Source of the DNA: Acidobacteriota bacterium
GTDB taxonomy: Bacteria > Acidobacteriota > Thermoanaerobaculia > UBA5066
Assembly (NCBI GenBank): GCA_029781975.1
Contig: JAKOVQ010000016.1
Coordinates: 248,001 to 312,000, forward strand
Direction of reading: 5' to 3'
Length of the DNA stretch: 64,000 nt
In this document: positions 41,157-49,414 of the stretch, piece by piece
Layout: every line of letters starts with the position of its first letter
How positions within the stretch are numbered: position 1 is the first letter of the stretch
Notes under the pieces: model-generated
Databases searched by the model: none
The model's input: only the letters and a program-made list of their open reading frames with translations
Told to the model about the DNA's origin: nothing
Program-made: the position numbers and the translations under genes

Positions 41157-42077
41157 ATGCTCGACACGCTCGTCCAGACCCTTCTTCACGCCCTCGTCCT
41201 CGCGCTGGTCCCGCCGCTCCTGCCGGGGATCGTCAACAAGACGAAGGCCGTCTTCGCCGGGCGGACGGGCCCGCCGGTCCTGCAGCTCTACTACGACCTC
41301 GCCAAGCTGGCCGAGAAGGGGATCGTCCTCTCGCGGACGACCACCTGGGTCTTCTGGGCGGGCCCGCTCGCCGGCGTCGTGACGGCGCTCCTGGCCGGCC
41401 TCCTCGTCCCGCTCGGGACGCACCGGGCGCCGATCTCCTTCCCGGGGGACTTCGTCCTCTTCGCCTACCTCCTCGCGCTCGGCCGCTTCTTCACCGCCGC
41501 GGCGGCGCTCGACACCGGGTCCGCCTTCGAGGGGATGGGGGCCGCCCGCGAGGTGAGCTTCTCCCCGCTCGCCGAGCCGGCCCTCTTCTTCGGCTTCCTC
41601 GCGGCGGCGCGCGTCTCCGGCTCGCTCTCGCTCTCCGGCCTCCTGACCGGGGCCTGGACGTCGGGCTGGTTCGCCTCCGGCGGGGCGCTCCTCCTCGTCC
41701 TGGCGGCGTGGTTCGTCGTCCTCCTCGCCGAGACGTGCCGGATCCCGTTCGACGACCCGAACACCCACCTCGAGCTGACGATGATCCACGAGGTGATGGT
41801 CCTCGACCACGGCGGCCCGCTCCTCGGCCTCGTCCTCTACGGCTCGTCGGTGAAGCTCTTCGTCCTCGGGGCGCTCGTCGTCCGCCTCGCACTCCCCGTC
41901 CCCTCCGGCGGTCCGCTCCCCGCCTGGCTCCTCTTCGGCGCGGGGATGGCCGCGCTCGCGATCGGGATCGGCGTCGTCGAGTCGGTGATGGCGCGCCTGA
42001 GGCTCGTCCGGGTGCCGCAGCTCCTGGTCACGGCGTGCCTCCTCTCGGCCCTCGGGACCGTCCTGGTGATGAGGTGA
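41157..42077 (+). CDS. hyfC: HyfC/NuoH-like membrane-anchor subunit
   Basis: The 306-residue membrane protein has about eight helices and the complex I subunit 1 family motifs: GRTGPPVLQLYYDLAKL near the start, TGSAFEGMGAAREVSFS in the middle, and the acidic loop ETCRIPFDDPNTHLELTMIHE. This subunit joins the peripheral arm to the pumping arm and forms the quinone-site region in complex I. ATG start, 11 nt after the second HyfB. Its last codons run into a short octamer repeat (42066-42105). Confidence 0.9.
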   Translation: MLDTLVQTLLHALVLALVPPLLPGIVNKTKAVFAGRTGPPVLQLYYDLAKLAEKGIVLSRTTTWVFWAGPLAGVVTALLAGLLVPLGTHRAPISFPGDFVLFAYLLALGRFFTAAAALDTGSAFEGMGAAREVSFSPLAEPALFFGFLAAARVSGSLSLSGLLTGAWTSGWFASGGALLLVLAAWFVVLLAETCRIPFDDPNTHLELTMIHEVMVLDHGGPLLGLVLYGSSVKLFVLGALVVRLALPVPSGGPLPAWLLFGAGMAALAIGIGVVESVMARLRLVRVPQLLVTACLLSALGTVLVMR

Positions 42078-42105
42078 TGAGGTGTTGGGGTGACGAGGTG
42101 ATAAC
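42066..42105 (+). repeat. Five-unit octamer tandem repeat at the hyfC/hyfE junction
   Basis: Consecutive 8-mers read GTGATGAG, GTGATGAG, GTGTTGGG, GTGACGAG, GTGATAAC. The first units encode the end of HyfC and supply its TGA; the rest fill the gap before hyfE. The stretch is less GC-rich than its surroundings and contains several potential GTG/ATG starts and GAGG motifs. Confidence 0.7.
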
Positions 42106-42108
42106 GCG

Positions 42109-42750
42109 ATGAGCCGCTCCTTCGACCTCCTCCTCGTCGGCGTCATGCTCCTGAACTTCCTCGTCCTCGGGACGAGCCGGATCCGGGTCTGCATCCAGGC
42201 GGCGGCGCTCCAGGGGGTCCTCCTCGGCCTCCTCCCCCTCCTCGTCCACCGCTCCTTCGACTGGCGGACGGGCCTCGTGGCGGCGGGGACGCTGGCCGTG
42301 AAGGGGCTCGTGATCCCCTCCCTCCTCCTCAAGGCGATGCGCGACGTCCAGATCCGGCGGGAGGTGGAGCCGCACCTCGGCTTCGTCGCCTCCCTCTTCC
42401 TCGGGGGGATCGGGACCGGGCTGGCGCTCCTCTTCGCCGGCGGGCTCCCGCTGGCGCCGGAGCACGACGGGAGCCTCGTCGTCCCCGCCTCGCTCGCGAC
42501 GCTCCTGGCCGGCTTCCTCGTCCTGACGACGCGCCGCAAGGCGATCACGCAGGTGGTCGGCTACCTCCTCCTCGAGAACGGCGTCTTCGTCTTCGGCCTC
42601 CTCCTCCTCGAGGCGATGCCGTTCCTCGTCGAGGTCGGCGTCCTCCTCGACCTCTTCGTGGCGGTCTTCATCATGGGGATCGTCCTCGACCACATCCGGG
42701 CCGAGTTCTCGTCGCTCGACACCGAGCGGCTGGCCGAGCTGAAGGAGTAG
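42109..42750 (+). CDS. hyfE: HyfE-like membrane subunit
   Basis: The 213-residue membrane protein has about seven helices, and its C-terminal half corresponds to NuoK (QVVGYLLLENGVFVFGLLLL with the conserved glutamate). This matches HyfE of hydrogenase 4. It sits between HyfC and HyfF as in hyf operons. ATG start; the octamer repeat lies just upstream in place of a normal ribosome-binding site, although GAGGTG motifs within it could serve. Confidence 0.87.
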   Translation: MSRSFDLLLVGVMLLNFLVLGTSRIRVCIQAAALQGVLLGLLPLLVHRSFDWRTGLVAAGTLAVKGLVIPSLLLKAMRDVQIRREVEPHLGFVASLFLGGIGTGLALLFAGGLPLAPEHDGSLVVPASLATLLAGFLVLTTRRKAITQVVGYLLLENGVFVFGLLLLEAMPFLVEVGVLLDLFVAVFIMGIVLDHIRAEFSSLDTERLAELKE

Positions 42751-42752
42751 CG

Positions 42753-44195
42753 GTGCCCGCCCTCGTCCTCGTCGCCCTCCCGTTCGCCGCGGCCGTGGTC
42801 GCGGCCCTCCTCCGGTCGGACCGCGCCCGCGCGGCCCTCCTCCCCGCGACGGCGACCCTCCACCTCGCCCTCACCGCGGTCGCGCTCCTCCACCGCGTCG
42901 AGCTCAAGCCGGGCGTGTGGCTCCAGCTCGACGCGCTCGGCGCCGTCGTCCTCGGCGTCCTCTCCGGGCTCTTCTTCCTCGCCGCGCTCTACGCCCCGGG
43001 CTACCTCGCCCTCCGCTCCGACCGCCCGAACCGGGTCTTCTGCGTCGGCCTCCTCGGCTTCCTCGGCGGCGCCACGCTCCTCGTCCTCGCGCAGCACCTC
43101 GGCCTGATGTGGGTCGCGCTCGAGGCGACGACCCTCTCGACGGGGCCGCTCATCTACTTCAACAAGAACCCGCGGTCGATCGAGGCGACCTGGAAGTACC
43201 TGATGATCGGGTCGGTCGGCGTCGCCCTCGCCCTCCTCGGCTCGCTCTTCGTCGGCTACGCCGCGTACCTCGGGGGGCACGACGTCTCCCTCGTCTTCCG
43301 CTCCCTCCTCGACGAGGCGCCGCGCCTCTCGCGGCCGTGGCTCAGGGCGGGCTTCGTCTTCCTCCTCGTCGGCTACGGGACGAAGATCGGCGTCGCGCCG
43401 CTCCACAGCTGGAAGCCGGACGCCTACGGCGAGGCGCCGGGCCTCGTCGGGATGCTCCTCGCGGGCGGGATGACGAGCGCCGCCTTCCTCGCCCTGATGC
43501 GCGTCTACCGGATCGTCGCCGCGGCGGGCGAGGGGGCGTTCGCCCGCGAGCTCCTCCTCGCCCTCGGGGTCCTCTCGCTCGCGACGGCCGCGGTCTTCAT
43601 GGTCCGCCAGCGCGACCTCAAGCGGCTCCTCGCCTACTCGAGCGTCGAGCACATGGGGCTCCTCCTCATCGGGGTGGGGATCGGCGGGGCGGGGGTCTTC
43701 GGGGCGCTCTTCCACCTCGTCAACAACGCCTTCACGAAGGGGGTCCTCTTCCTCGCCCTCGGCAACATCCACCGCGCCTACGGCGGCAAGACGCTCGACG
43801 AGGTGACCGGGGCCCTCCGGCGGCTGCCGCTCTCGGCGGGGCTCTTCCTCGCCGGCTTCTTCGCCGTCACCGGCTCGCCCCCGTTCGGCCCCTTCATGAG
43901 CGAGCTGACGATCCTGACGGCGGCCTTCTCGGCAGGACGGCTCCTCCTGGCAGCGGCGATCCTCGCCCTCCTCGCGGCCGTCTTCCTCGGCATGGGGGGG
44001 ACCGTCCTGGCGGCCCTGCAGGGCGAGCCCCCGCCCGAGCCGGTCCGGGAGGCGTTCCGGGACACCCCCTCTCGGACGATCCCGATCGTCCTCGCCCTCG
44101 GGGTGGTCCTCCTCCTCGGCCTGACGATCCCCGCGCCCCTCCGCTCCCTCCTGACGACCGCGGCGACCGACCTCGGCGGAAAGGGGCTGCCGTGA
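42753..44195 (+). CDS. hyfF: HyfF-like proton-translocating subunit
   Basis: The 480-residue membrane protein has the antiporter core in a shorter form: WVALEATTLSTGPLI, GYGTKIGVAPLHSWKPDAYGEAPG, RDLKRLLAYSSVEHMG and FHLVNNAFTKGVLFLALGNI. This is HyfF/NuoN-like. GTG start, 2 nt after hyfE. Its stop overlaps the GTG of the large-subunit gene (GTGA). Confidence 0.9.
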   Translation: MPALVLVALPFAAAVVAALLRSDRARAALLPATATLHLALTAVALLHRVELKPGVWLQLDALGAVVLGVLSGLFFLAALYAPGYLALRSDRPNRVFCVGLLGFLGGATLLVLAQHLGLMWVALEATTLSTGPLIYFNKNPRSIEATWKYLMIGSVGVALALLGSLFVGYAAYLGGHDVSLVFRSLLDEAPRLSRPWLRAGFVFLLVGYGTKIGVAPLHSWKPDAYGEAPGLVGMLLAGGMTSAAFLALMRVYRIVAAAGEGAFARELLLALGVLSLATAAVFMVRQRDLKRLLAYSSVEHMGLLLIGVGIGGAGVFGALFHLVNNAFTKGVLFLALGNIHRAYGGKTLDEVTGALRRLPLSAGLFLAGFFAVTGSPPFGPFMSELTILTAAFSAGRLLLAAAILALLAAVFLGMGGTVLAALQGEPPPEPVREAFRDTPSRTIPIVLALGVVLLLGLTIPAPLRSLLTTAATDLGGKGLP

Positions 44196-45745
44196 GCGGC
44201 CCGCGCCTCGCGACGCTCCGGAACGGCTCGGCCCTGCCGCTCGCCGCGGTCCCGGACCTCCCGTTCGAGGACCTCCGCGACGCGGTCGTCCGCGAGACCG
44301 CCGAGGGAAACCGCCTCGTCTCCTTCTTCGCCTCCGTGCCCGAGCCGGCCTCCCCGGCTTCCTCGCGCGCCGGGGGCGAGGTCGAGCTCCTCGCCGTCGT
44401 CGCGGACGACGAGGAGGGGACGCTCGGGGTGGGGCGCGCGCGGCTCGAGGGCGAGCGGTTCCCGTCCCTCACCCCGGCCTGCCCGCAGGCCCACTGGTTC
44501 GAGCGGGAGATCGCCGAGCAGGCCGGCGTCGTCCCGGCCGGCCACCCCTGGCTCAAGCCGATCCGGTTCCACTCCTCGTGGCGGGAGGGGCACGACGCGT
44601 GGGGCCGCCCCGCTCTCGCCCACCCCGTCCCGGGCGTCACCGACTTCTACCGGGTCGAGGGGGAGGAGGTCCACGAGGTGGCGGTCGGCCCGGTCCACGC
44701 CGGCGTCATCGAGCCGGGGCACTTCCGCTTCCAGTGCCACGGCGAGGAGGTCTTCCACCTCGAGATCTCGCTCGGCTACCAGCACCGCGACGTCGAGCGC
44801 GCCCTGGCCGGCGGCCCGCACAAGGGGACGGTCCCGATCGTCGAGACGATCGCGGGCGACACGACGGTCGCGCACGCCTGGGCGTACGCCGAGGTCGTCG
44901 AGGCCCTCGCCGGCGTCGCAGTCCCGGCCCGCGCCGGGGCGGTCCGCGGCGTCGCGCTGGAGCTCGAGCGGCTGGCGAACCACGTCGGCGACCTCGGCGC
45001 CCTCGCCAACGACGTCGGCTTCCTCCCGACCGCCTCCTTCTGCGGCCGGATCCGCGGGGACTTCCTCAACATGACCGCGCTCCTGTGCGGCAGCCGCTTC
45101 GGCCGCGGCCTGATCCGGCCCGGCGGGGTGGGCTTCGCCCTCGAGCCGGAGCGGGCCGGAAGGCTCGCCGAGCGGCTCGTCGCGGGGCGAAGGGACGCCC
45201 TCGAGGCGATCGGCCTCCTCTGGGAGACCGCGTCGGTGACGGCGCGGTTCGAGGGGACGGGCGTCGTCTCGCCGAAGGACGCCGAGGAGATCGGGCTCGT
45301 CGGCCCCGCCGCGCGCGCGTGCGGCATCGGGCGCGACGTGAGGCACGACCACCCGCACGGCATCTACCGCTACGTCCACCTCCCCGTCGTCACGGCGAGC
45401 ACCGGCGACGTGGCGGCCCGCGCGGCCGTCCGAGCTGCCGAGGTGGAGCGGTCGGCCGACTTCGTCGCCGAGCAGCTCGCGGCGCTCCCCGAGACCCCCG
45501 CGAGGGTCCCGGTCGGCCCGCTGGCCGCCGACAGCCTCGCGGTGGCGCTCGTCGAGGGGTGGCGCGGCGAGGTCTGCCACGTGGCGCTGACGGACGGCGA
45601 CGGGCGCTTCCGGCGCTACAAGGTGACCGACCCCTCGTTCCACAACTGGTTCGGCCTCGCGCTGGCGCTCCGGGGCGAGGAGATCTCCAACTTCCCGCTG
45701 TGCAACAAGAGCTTCAACCTCTCCTACTGCGGACACGACCTGTGA
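44192..45745 (+). CDS. hyfG: HyfG-like large subunit (NuoC-NuoD fusion) without NiFe ligands
   Basis: The 517-residue protein fuses a NuoC-like domain (about 10-150) to a NuoD/hydrogenase large-subunit domain (about 165-517; FHLEISLGYQHRDVERA, GRIRGDFLNM). In hydrogenases the first ligand motif reads ERICGICSxxH; here the aligned stretch is ETIAGDTTVAH (218-228), with both cysteines gone. The last motif, DPCYSC in HyfG/HycE, is replaced by NLSYCG near the C-terminus, and there is no cleavable tail. The protein therefore should not hold nickel and is most like the energy-converting hydrogenase-related (Ehr) subunits. Its partner substrate, perhaps ferredoxin, quinone or formate dehydrogenase electrons, is unknown. 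Confidence 0.85.
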   Translation: MSGPRLATLRNGSALPLAAVPDLPFEDLRDAVVRETAEGNRLVSFFASVPEPASPASSRAGGEVELLAVVADDEEGTLGVGRARLEGERFPSLTPACPQAHWFEREIAEQAGVVPAGHPWLKPIRFHSSWREGHDAWGRPALAHPVPGVTDFYRVEGEEVHEVAVGPVHAGVIEPGHFRFQCHGEEVFHLEISLGYQHRDVERALAGGPHKGTVPIVETIAGDTTVAHAWAYAEVVEALAGVAVPARAGAVRGVALELERLANHVGDLGALANDVGFLPTASFCGRIRGDFLNMTALLCGSRFGRGLIRPGGVGFALEPERAGRLAERLVAGRRDALEAIGLLWETASVTARFEGTGVVSPKDAEEIGLVGPAARACGIGRDVRHDHPHGIYRYVHLPVVTASTGDVAARAAVRAAEVERSADFVAEQLAALPETPARVPVGPLAADSLAVALVEGWRGEVCHVALTDGDGRFRRYKVTDPSFHNWFGLALALRGEEISNFPLCNKSFNLSYCGHDL

Positions 45746-45755
45746 GCCGGCGCCG

Positions 45756-46541
45756 ATGATCAAGACCCTCCTCGCCCGCGCCCACCAGGGGCACCGGACC
45801 CTCGCCTGGCCCGACGGCCCTCCGCCGGAGCTTCCCGACCGCTTCCGCGGCCTCCCGGCGATCGACGCCGCCCGCTGCCCCGACGGCTGCCGCGCCTGCG
45901 CCGACGCCTGCCCGACCGAGGCGGTCTCCCTCTCGCCCGCGGGCCCGCGGGTCGACCTCGGCCGCTGCCTCTTCTGCCCCGAGTGCGCGGAGGCGTGCCC
46001 CGAGGGGGCGATCTCCTTCACGCGGGACTACCGCCTCTCCGTGCGGCGGCGCGAGGAGCTCGTCTTCTCCGGGGAGCCGCTCCCCCTGGCGACCAGCCTC
46101 GAGACCGAGCTCCGCCGGCTCTTCGGCCGCTCCCTCCGCCTCCGGCAGGTGAGCGCGGGCGGGTGCAACGCCTGCGAGGCGGACGTGAACGTCCTCTCGA
46201 CCCTCGTCTGGGACGTCGGGCGCTTCGGGATCCAGATGGTCGCCTCGCCGCGCCACGCCGACGGCCTCCTGATCACCGGCCCCGTCACGCGCAACATGGA
46301 GCTGGCGCTCCGCAAGACGTGGGACGCGGTGCCCGAGCCGAAGATCGTCATCGCGGTCGGGGCCTGCGCCATCGCGGGCGGGCCGTTCTGGCAGAGCCCG
46401 GAGCAGCTGGGCGGCGCGGCGGCGGTCGTCCCGGTCGACCTCTTCGTCCCGGGCTGCCCGCCCCACCCCGCGACGATTCTCGACGGGCTCCTCCGCCTCC
46501 TCGGGCGGCTCGAGAAGGACGGGCGCGTCGCCGCCCGCTGA
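45756..46541 (+). CDS. hyfI: Ferredoxin fused to HyfI/NuoB-like small subunit
   Basis: The 261-residue protein joins two functions usually split between HyfH and HyfI. Residues 36-90 are a two-cluster ferredoxin (Cys41, 45, 48, 52 and 71, 74, 77, 81). Residues 115-255 are the small subunit with its proximal 4Fe-4S ligands Cys137 and Cys140 (GGCNACE), Cys204 (GACAIAGG) and Cys234 (PGCPPHP). Together they can make an electron wire to the large subunit's site. ATG start, 10 nt after the large subunit. It closes the cluster; hypA follows after 49 nt. Confidence 0.9.
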   Translation: MIKTLLARAHQGHRTLAWPDGPPPELPDRFRGLPAIDAARCPDGCRACADACPTEAVSLSPAGPRVDLGRCLFCPECAEACPEGAISFTRDYRLSVRRREELVFSGEPLPLATSLETELRRLFGRSLRLRQVSAGGCNACEADVNVLSTLVWDVGRFGIQMVASPRHADGLLITGPVTRNMELALRKTWDAVPEPKIVIAVGACAIAGGPFWQSPEQLGGAAAVVPVDLFVPGCPPHPATILDGLLRLLGRLEKDGRVAAR

Positions 46542-46590
46542 CGCGGGCGCGCTCGACGGGCAGAATGACCTCCGCGGGGAGCCGCACGAG

Positions 46591-47034
46591 ATGCACGAGC
46601 TGAGCCTGGTGACCGAGGTCTACCGGACCGCCCGCCGGGCCGTCGACGCCCGCGGCCCGCACCGGATCGAGGTGGTCCGCCTCGCCGTCGGCGAGCTCTC
46701 CGCCGTCGAGCCCGCCCTCCTCGCGTTCGCGTGGGAGGCGGTGACGGCGGGGACGCCGGACGAGGGGTCCCGCCTCGAGGTCGACTTCCGGCCGGCGCGC
46801 CAGACCTGCACCGGGTGCGGGGCGTCGCCCGAGCGGGCCGTGGGGAGCTGGCTCAGGGTCTGCGGCGCCTGCGGCGGCCTCCTCTCCGTCGAGGGGGGGG
46901 ACGAGCTCGACGTCGTGTCGGTCACGTTCGAGGACCCGGCGGCGGAGGAGGCTGCGGAGGAGACGGCGGAGGAGGCGGCGGACGACGAGGCGGACGACGG
47001 GACCGGCGGACCCCCTTCCTCAGCCGGCTCCTGA
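46591..47034 (+). CDS. hypA: Hydrogenase nickel incorporation protein HypA
   Basis: The 147-residue protein begins MHELSLV, with the nickel-binding His2, and has the zinc site as two CxxC pairs (CTGCG and CGACGG). HypA delivers nickel to NiFe hydrogenase large subunits together with HypB. The normal length is about 115; here a highly acidic tail of some 30 residues (EEAAEETAEEAADDEADD) follows. Its 3' end overlaps hypF, which runs the other way, by 15 bp. Presence of hypA is at odds with the neighbouring large subunit, which lacks nickel ligands, so it likely serves another enzyme elsewhere. Confidence 0.92.
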   Translation: MHELSLVTEVYRTARRAVDARGPHRIEVVRLAVGELSAVEPALLAFAWEAVTAGTPDEGSRLEVDFRPARQTCTGCGASPERAVGSWLRVCGACGGLLSVEGGDELDVVSVTFEDPAAEEAAEETAEEAADDEADDGTGGPPSSAGS

Positions 47035-49410
47035 GGAGCGCAGCATCGCCGCAGCGACGGCGACCTGGCCGAGGGCGATCCCGCCGTCGTTCGGCGGGAC
47101 CCGGTGGTGGACGAGGACCCGGAACCCCTCCTCCTCGAGGCGCGAGACGGCCTTCTCGAGGAGGACCCGGTTCTGGAAGCAGCCGCCGGTCAGCGCGACG
47201 GCGGCCTCCCCCGAGGCGCGCGCCGCCGCGACGATCCCCTCGACGAGGGCGCCGTGGAAACGGGCCGCGCGCACCTCGCGCCTCACGCCGCGCGCGCCGT
47301 CGTCGAGGAGCGCGGCGAGGAGCGGTGCCCAGTCGAGGGTCGAGGGCGAGCCGGGCGGGCCCGGCCGGAGCGGGAAGGGATAGCTCCCCTTCTCGTCCGG
47401 GTCGACGAGCGCCTCGAGCGCCGTCGCGGCCTGCCCCTCGTGGTCGGCCTTCGGGTGGAGGCCGAGGAGCGCCGCGACCCCGTCGAAAAGACGCCCCGCG
47501 CTCGTCGTGACCGGGCTGTTCAGGCCGCGGGCGAGGAGCGTCCCGAGGAGGGCCCGCTCGGCCTCGGTGAAGAGGGGGTCGGCCGCCGCGCCGGCCGCGC
47601 CGCCGATCCCCGCCTCGTGGAGGAGGGCGAGGGCCGCGCGCCGAGGCTCGCGGACGGCGGCCTCGCCGCCGGGGAGCCGGAACGGGCGGAGGTGGGCGAC
47701 GCGGCGGACCGAGTCGGCCGAGCCGGCGAGGAACTCGCCCCCCCAGACCGTCCCGTCGGTCCCGTGTCCCGTCCCGTCCCAGGCGACGCCGAGGGCGCTC
47801 CCCTCGAACCCGTTCTCCGAAAGGCACGAGGCGAGGTGCGCGTGGTGGTGCTGGACGGCGACGAGCCGGAGCCGCCCCTCGGCGGCGGCGCGGCGGAGGA
47901 CGGGCGGGACGGCGAACGCCCCCTCGCCACCGGCCGCGGCGCGCGCCCACTGCGTGGAGAGGTACGACGGGTGGAGGTCGTGGGCGATCGCGACCGGCTC
48001 GGCCTCGTAGAGCCGGAGGAGGTCGGCGATCACCCGCTCGAACGCGCCCAGCGCCTCGGGCGTCTCGAGGTCGCCGACGTGCTGCGAGACGAAGACCTGG
48101 CTGCCGAAGCCGAGCGCGACCGCTCCCTTCAGGTGAGCCCCGACGCCGAGGAGGGGAGGGAGCGGGCCGGCCACGGGGACCGGGAGCGGCGCGAAGCCGC
48201 GCGAGCGACGGAGGACGGCGGCCTCGCCACGGAAGACCCAGGCGAGGCTGTCGTCCGCGTGCCGCTCGATGGGGCGGTCGTGGACGAGGAACAGTTCGGC
48301 GAGGCCGCGCAGCCGCTCCAGCGCCTCGCGCTCGTCGATGGCGATCGGCTCGTCGCTCCGGTTCCCGCTGGTGGCGACGAGGGGCGTCGCGAACGGCTCG
48401 AGGAGGAGGTGGTGGAGCGGGGTGGCGGCGAGCATCAGGCCGAGGCGCGGGCTCTCGGGGGCGACGTTGGGAGCGACGCTGGGAGCGACTGCCGATCTGT
48501 CGCCGTCCTCGGCGCCCCCGCCACACCCGCCGTGCCGCGCCAGGAGGAGGATCGGCGCCTCGGGCGAGGCGAGGAGCGCGGCCTCGGACTCGGAGACCGC
48601 GCAGAGGGCCCGGGCCGCCGCGACGTCGCGGACCATCAGGGCGAACGGCTTCTCGCGCCGGACCTTCCCGGCACGCAGCCGCGCCACCGCCCCCTCGTCG
48701 CGCGCGTCGCAGACGAGGTGGAAGCCGCCGAGCCCCTTCACCGCGACGACCTTTCCGCCGCGGATCGCCGCGATCGCCCCCTGGAGCGCCTCCTCCCCGG
48801 CCGCCAGGACCGTCCCGTCGCCTTCCCAGAGCGCGAGGCGCGGCCCGCAGGCGGGGCAGGCCGTCGGCTGCGCGTGGAACCTCCGGTCGCGCGGCTCCTC
48901 GTACTCGGCGCGGCAGGCGTCGCAGAGGGCGAAGCCCGCCATCGTCGTGTTCGGCCGGTCGTACGGGAGGGCCCTGACGATCGTGAAGCGGGGCCCGCAG
49001 TCGGTGCAGTTGAGGAAGGGATAGCGGAACCTTCGGTCGCGCGGGTCGAAGAGCTCGTCCCGGCAGGCGTCGCAGGTGGCGAGGTCGGGAAGGACCGCCG
49101 CGCTCTTCGTCCCCCCCGCGTCGCTCGCGACGATCCGGAAGCCCGCGAAGCCGGCCGGAGGGAGGTCCGCGTGGCGGAGGGCTCGGATCACGGCGCGCGG
49201 TGGAGGCGCGGCGACGAGCCGGGCGAGGAACCGCTCGACGGCGGAGGACGCCCCTTCCACCTCGAGCCGCACCCCCTCCGTCCCGTTGAGGACCCACCCG
49301 GCGAGCCCCTCGTCGGCCGCGAGCCGGTAGACGTACGGGCGGAAGCCGACCCCCTGGACCGCCCCCTCCACCTCCACCCTCAGCCGCCGCCGGGGCGGCG
49401 CCCCGCTCAC
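47020..49410 (-). CDS. hypF: Carbamoyltransferase HypF
   Basis: The 796-residue protein makes the cyanide ligand precursor of NiFe hydrogenases with HypE. Domains in order: acylphosphatase (about 8-95, EGAVQGVGFRPYVYRLA), two zinc fingers (CDACRDE, CTDCGPRF, CDACRAE, CPACGPRLA), YrdC-like domain (about 200-390), and the Kae1-like carbamoyl transferase (HDLHPSYLSTQW, VQHHHAHLAS, GVAWDGTGHG). All parts are present, so it should be active. GTG or ATG at 49410, 4 nt after selB, in the same operon. Confidence 0.95.
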   Translation of the reverse strand: MSGAPPRRRLRVEVEGAVQGVGFRPYVYRLAADEGLAGWVLNGTEGVRLEVEGASSAVERFLARLVAAPPPRAVIRALRHADLPPAGFAGFRIVASDAGGTKSAAVLPDLATCDACRDELFDPRDRRFRYPFLNCTDCGPRFTIVRALPYDRPNTTMAGFALCDACRAEYEEPRDRRFHAQPTACPACGPRLALWEGDGTVLAAGEEALQGAIAAIRGGKVVAVKGLGGFHLVCDARDEGAVARLRAGKVRREKPFALMVRDVAAARALCAVSESEAALLASPEAPILLLARHGGCGGGAEDGDRSAVAPSVAPNVAPESPRLGLMLAATPLHHLLLEPFATPLVATSGNRSDEPIAIDEREALERLRGLAELFLVHDRPIERHADDSLAWVFRGEAAVLRRSRGFAPLPVPVAGPLPPLLGVGAHLKGAVALGFGSQVFVSQHVGDLETPEALGAFERVIADLLRLYEAEPVAIAHDLHPSYLSTQWARAAAGGEGAFAVPPVLRRAAAEGRLRLVAVQHHHAHLASCLSENGFEGSALGVAWDGTGHGTDGTVWGGEFLAGSADSVRRVAHLRPFRLPGGEAAVREPRRAALALLHEAGIGGAAGAAADPLFTEAERALLGTLLARGLNSPVTTSAGRLFDGVAALLGLHPKADHEGQAATALEALVDPDEKGSYPFPLRPGPPGSPSTLDWAPLLAALLDDGARGVRREVRAARFHGALVEGIVAAARASGEAAVALTGGCFQNRVLLEKAVSRLEEEGFRVLVHHRVPPNDGGIALGQVAVAAAMLRSSGAG

Positions 49411-49414
49411 GCGC

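Noticed and set aside
44192-45745. Annotation as a functional NiFe hydrogenase 4 large subunit
   Set aside because: Both cysteine pairs that bind NiFe are absent, and there is no C-terminal cleavage tail.
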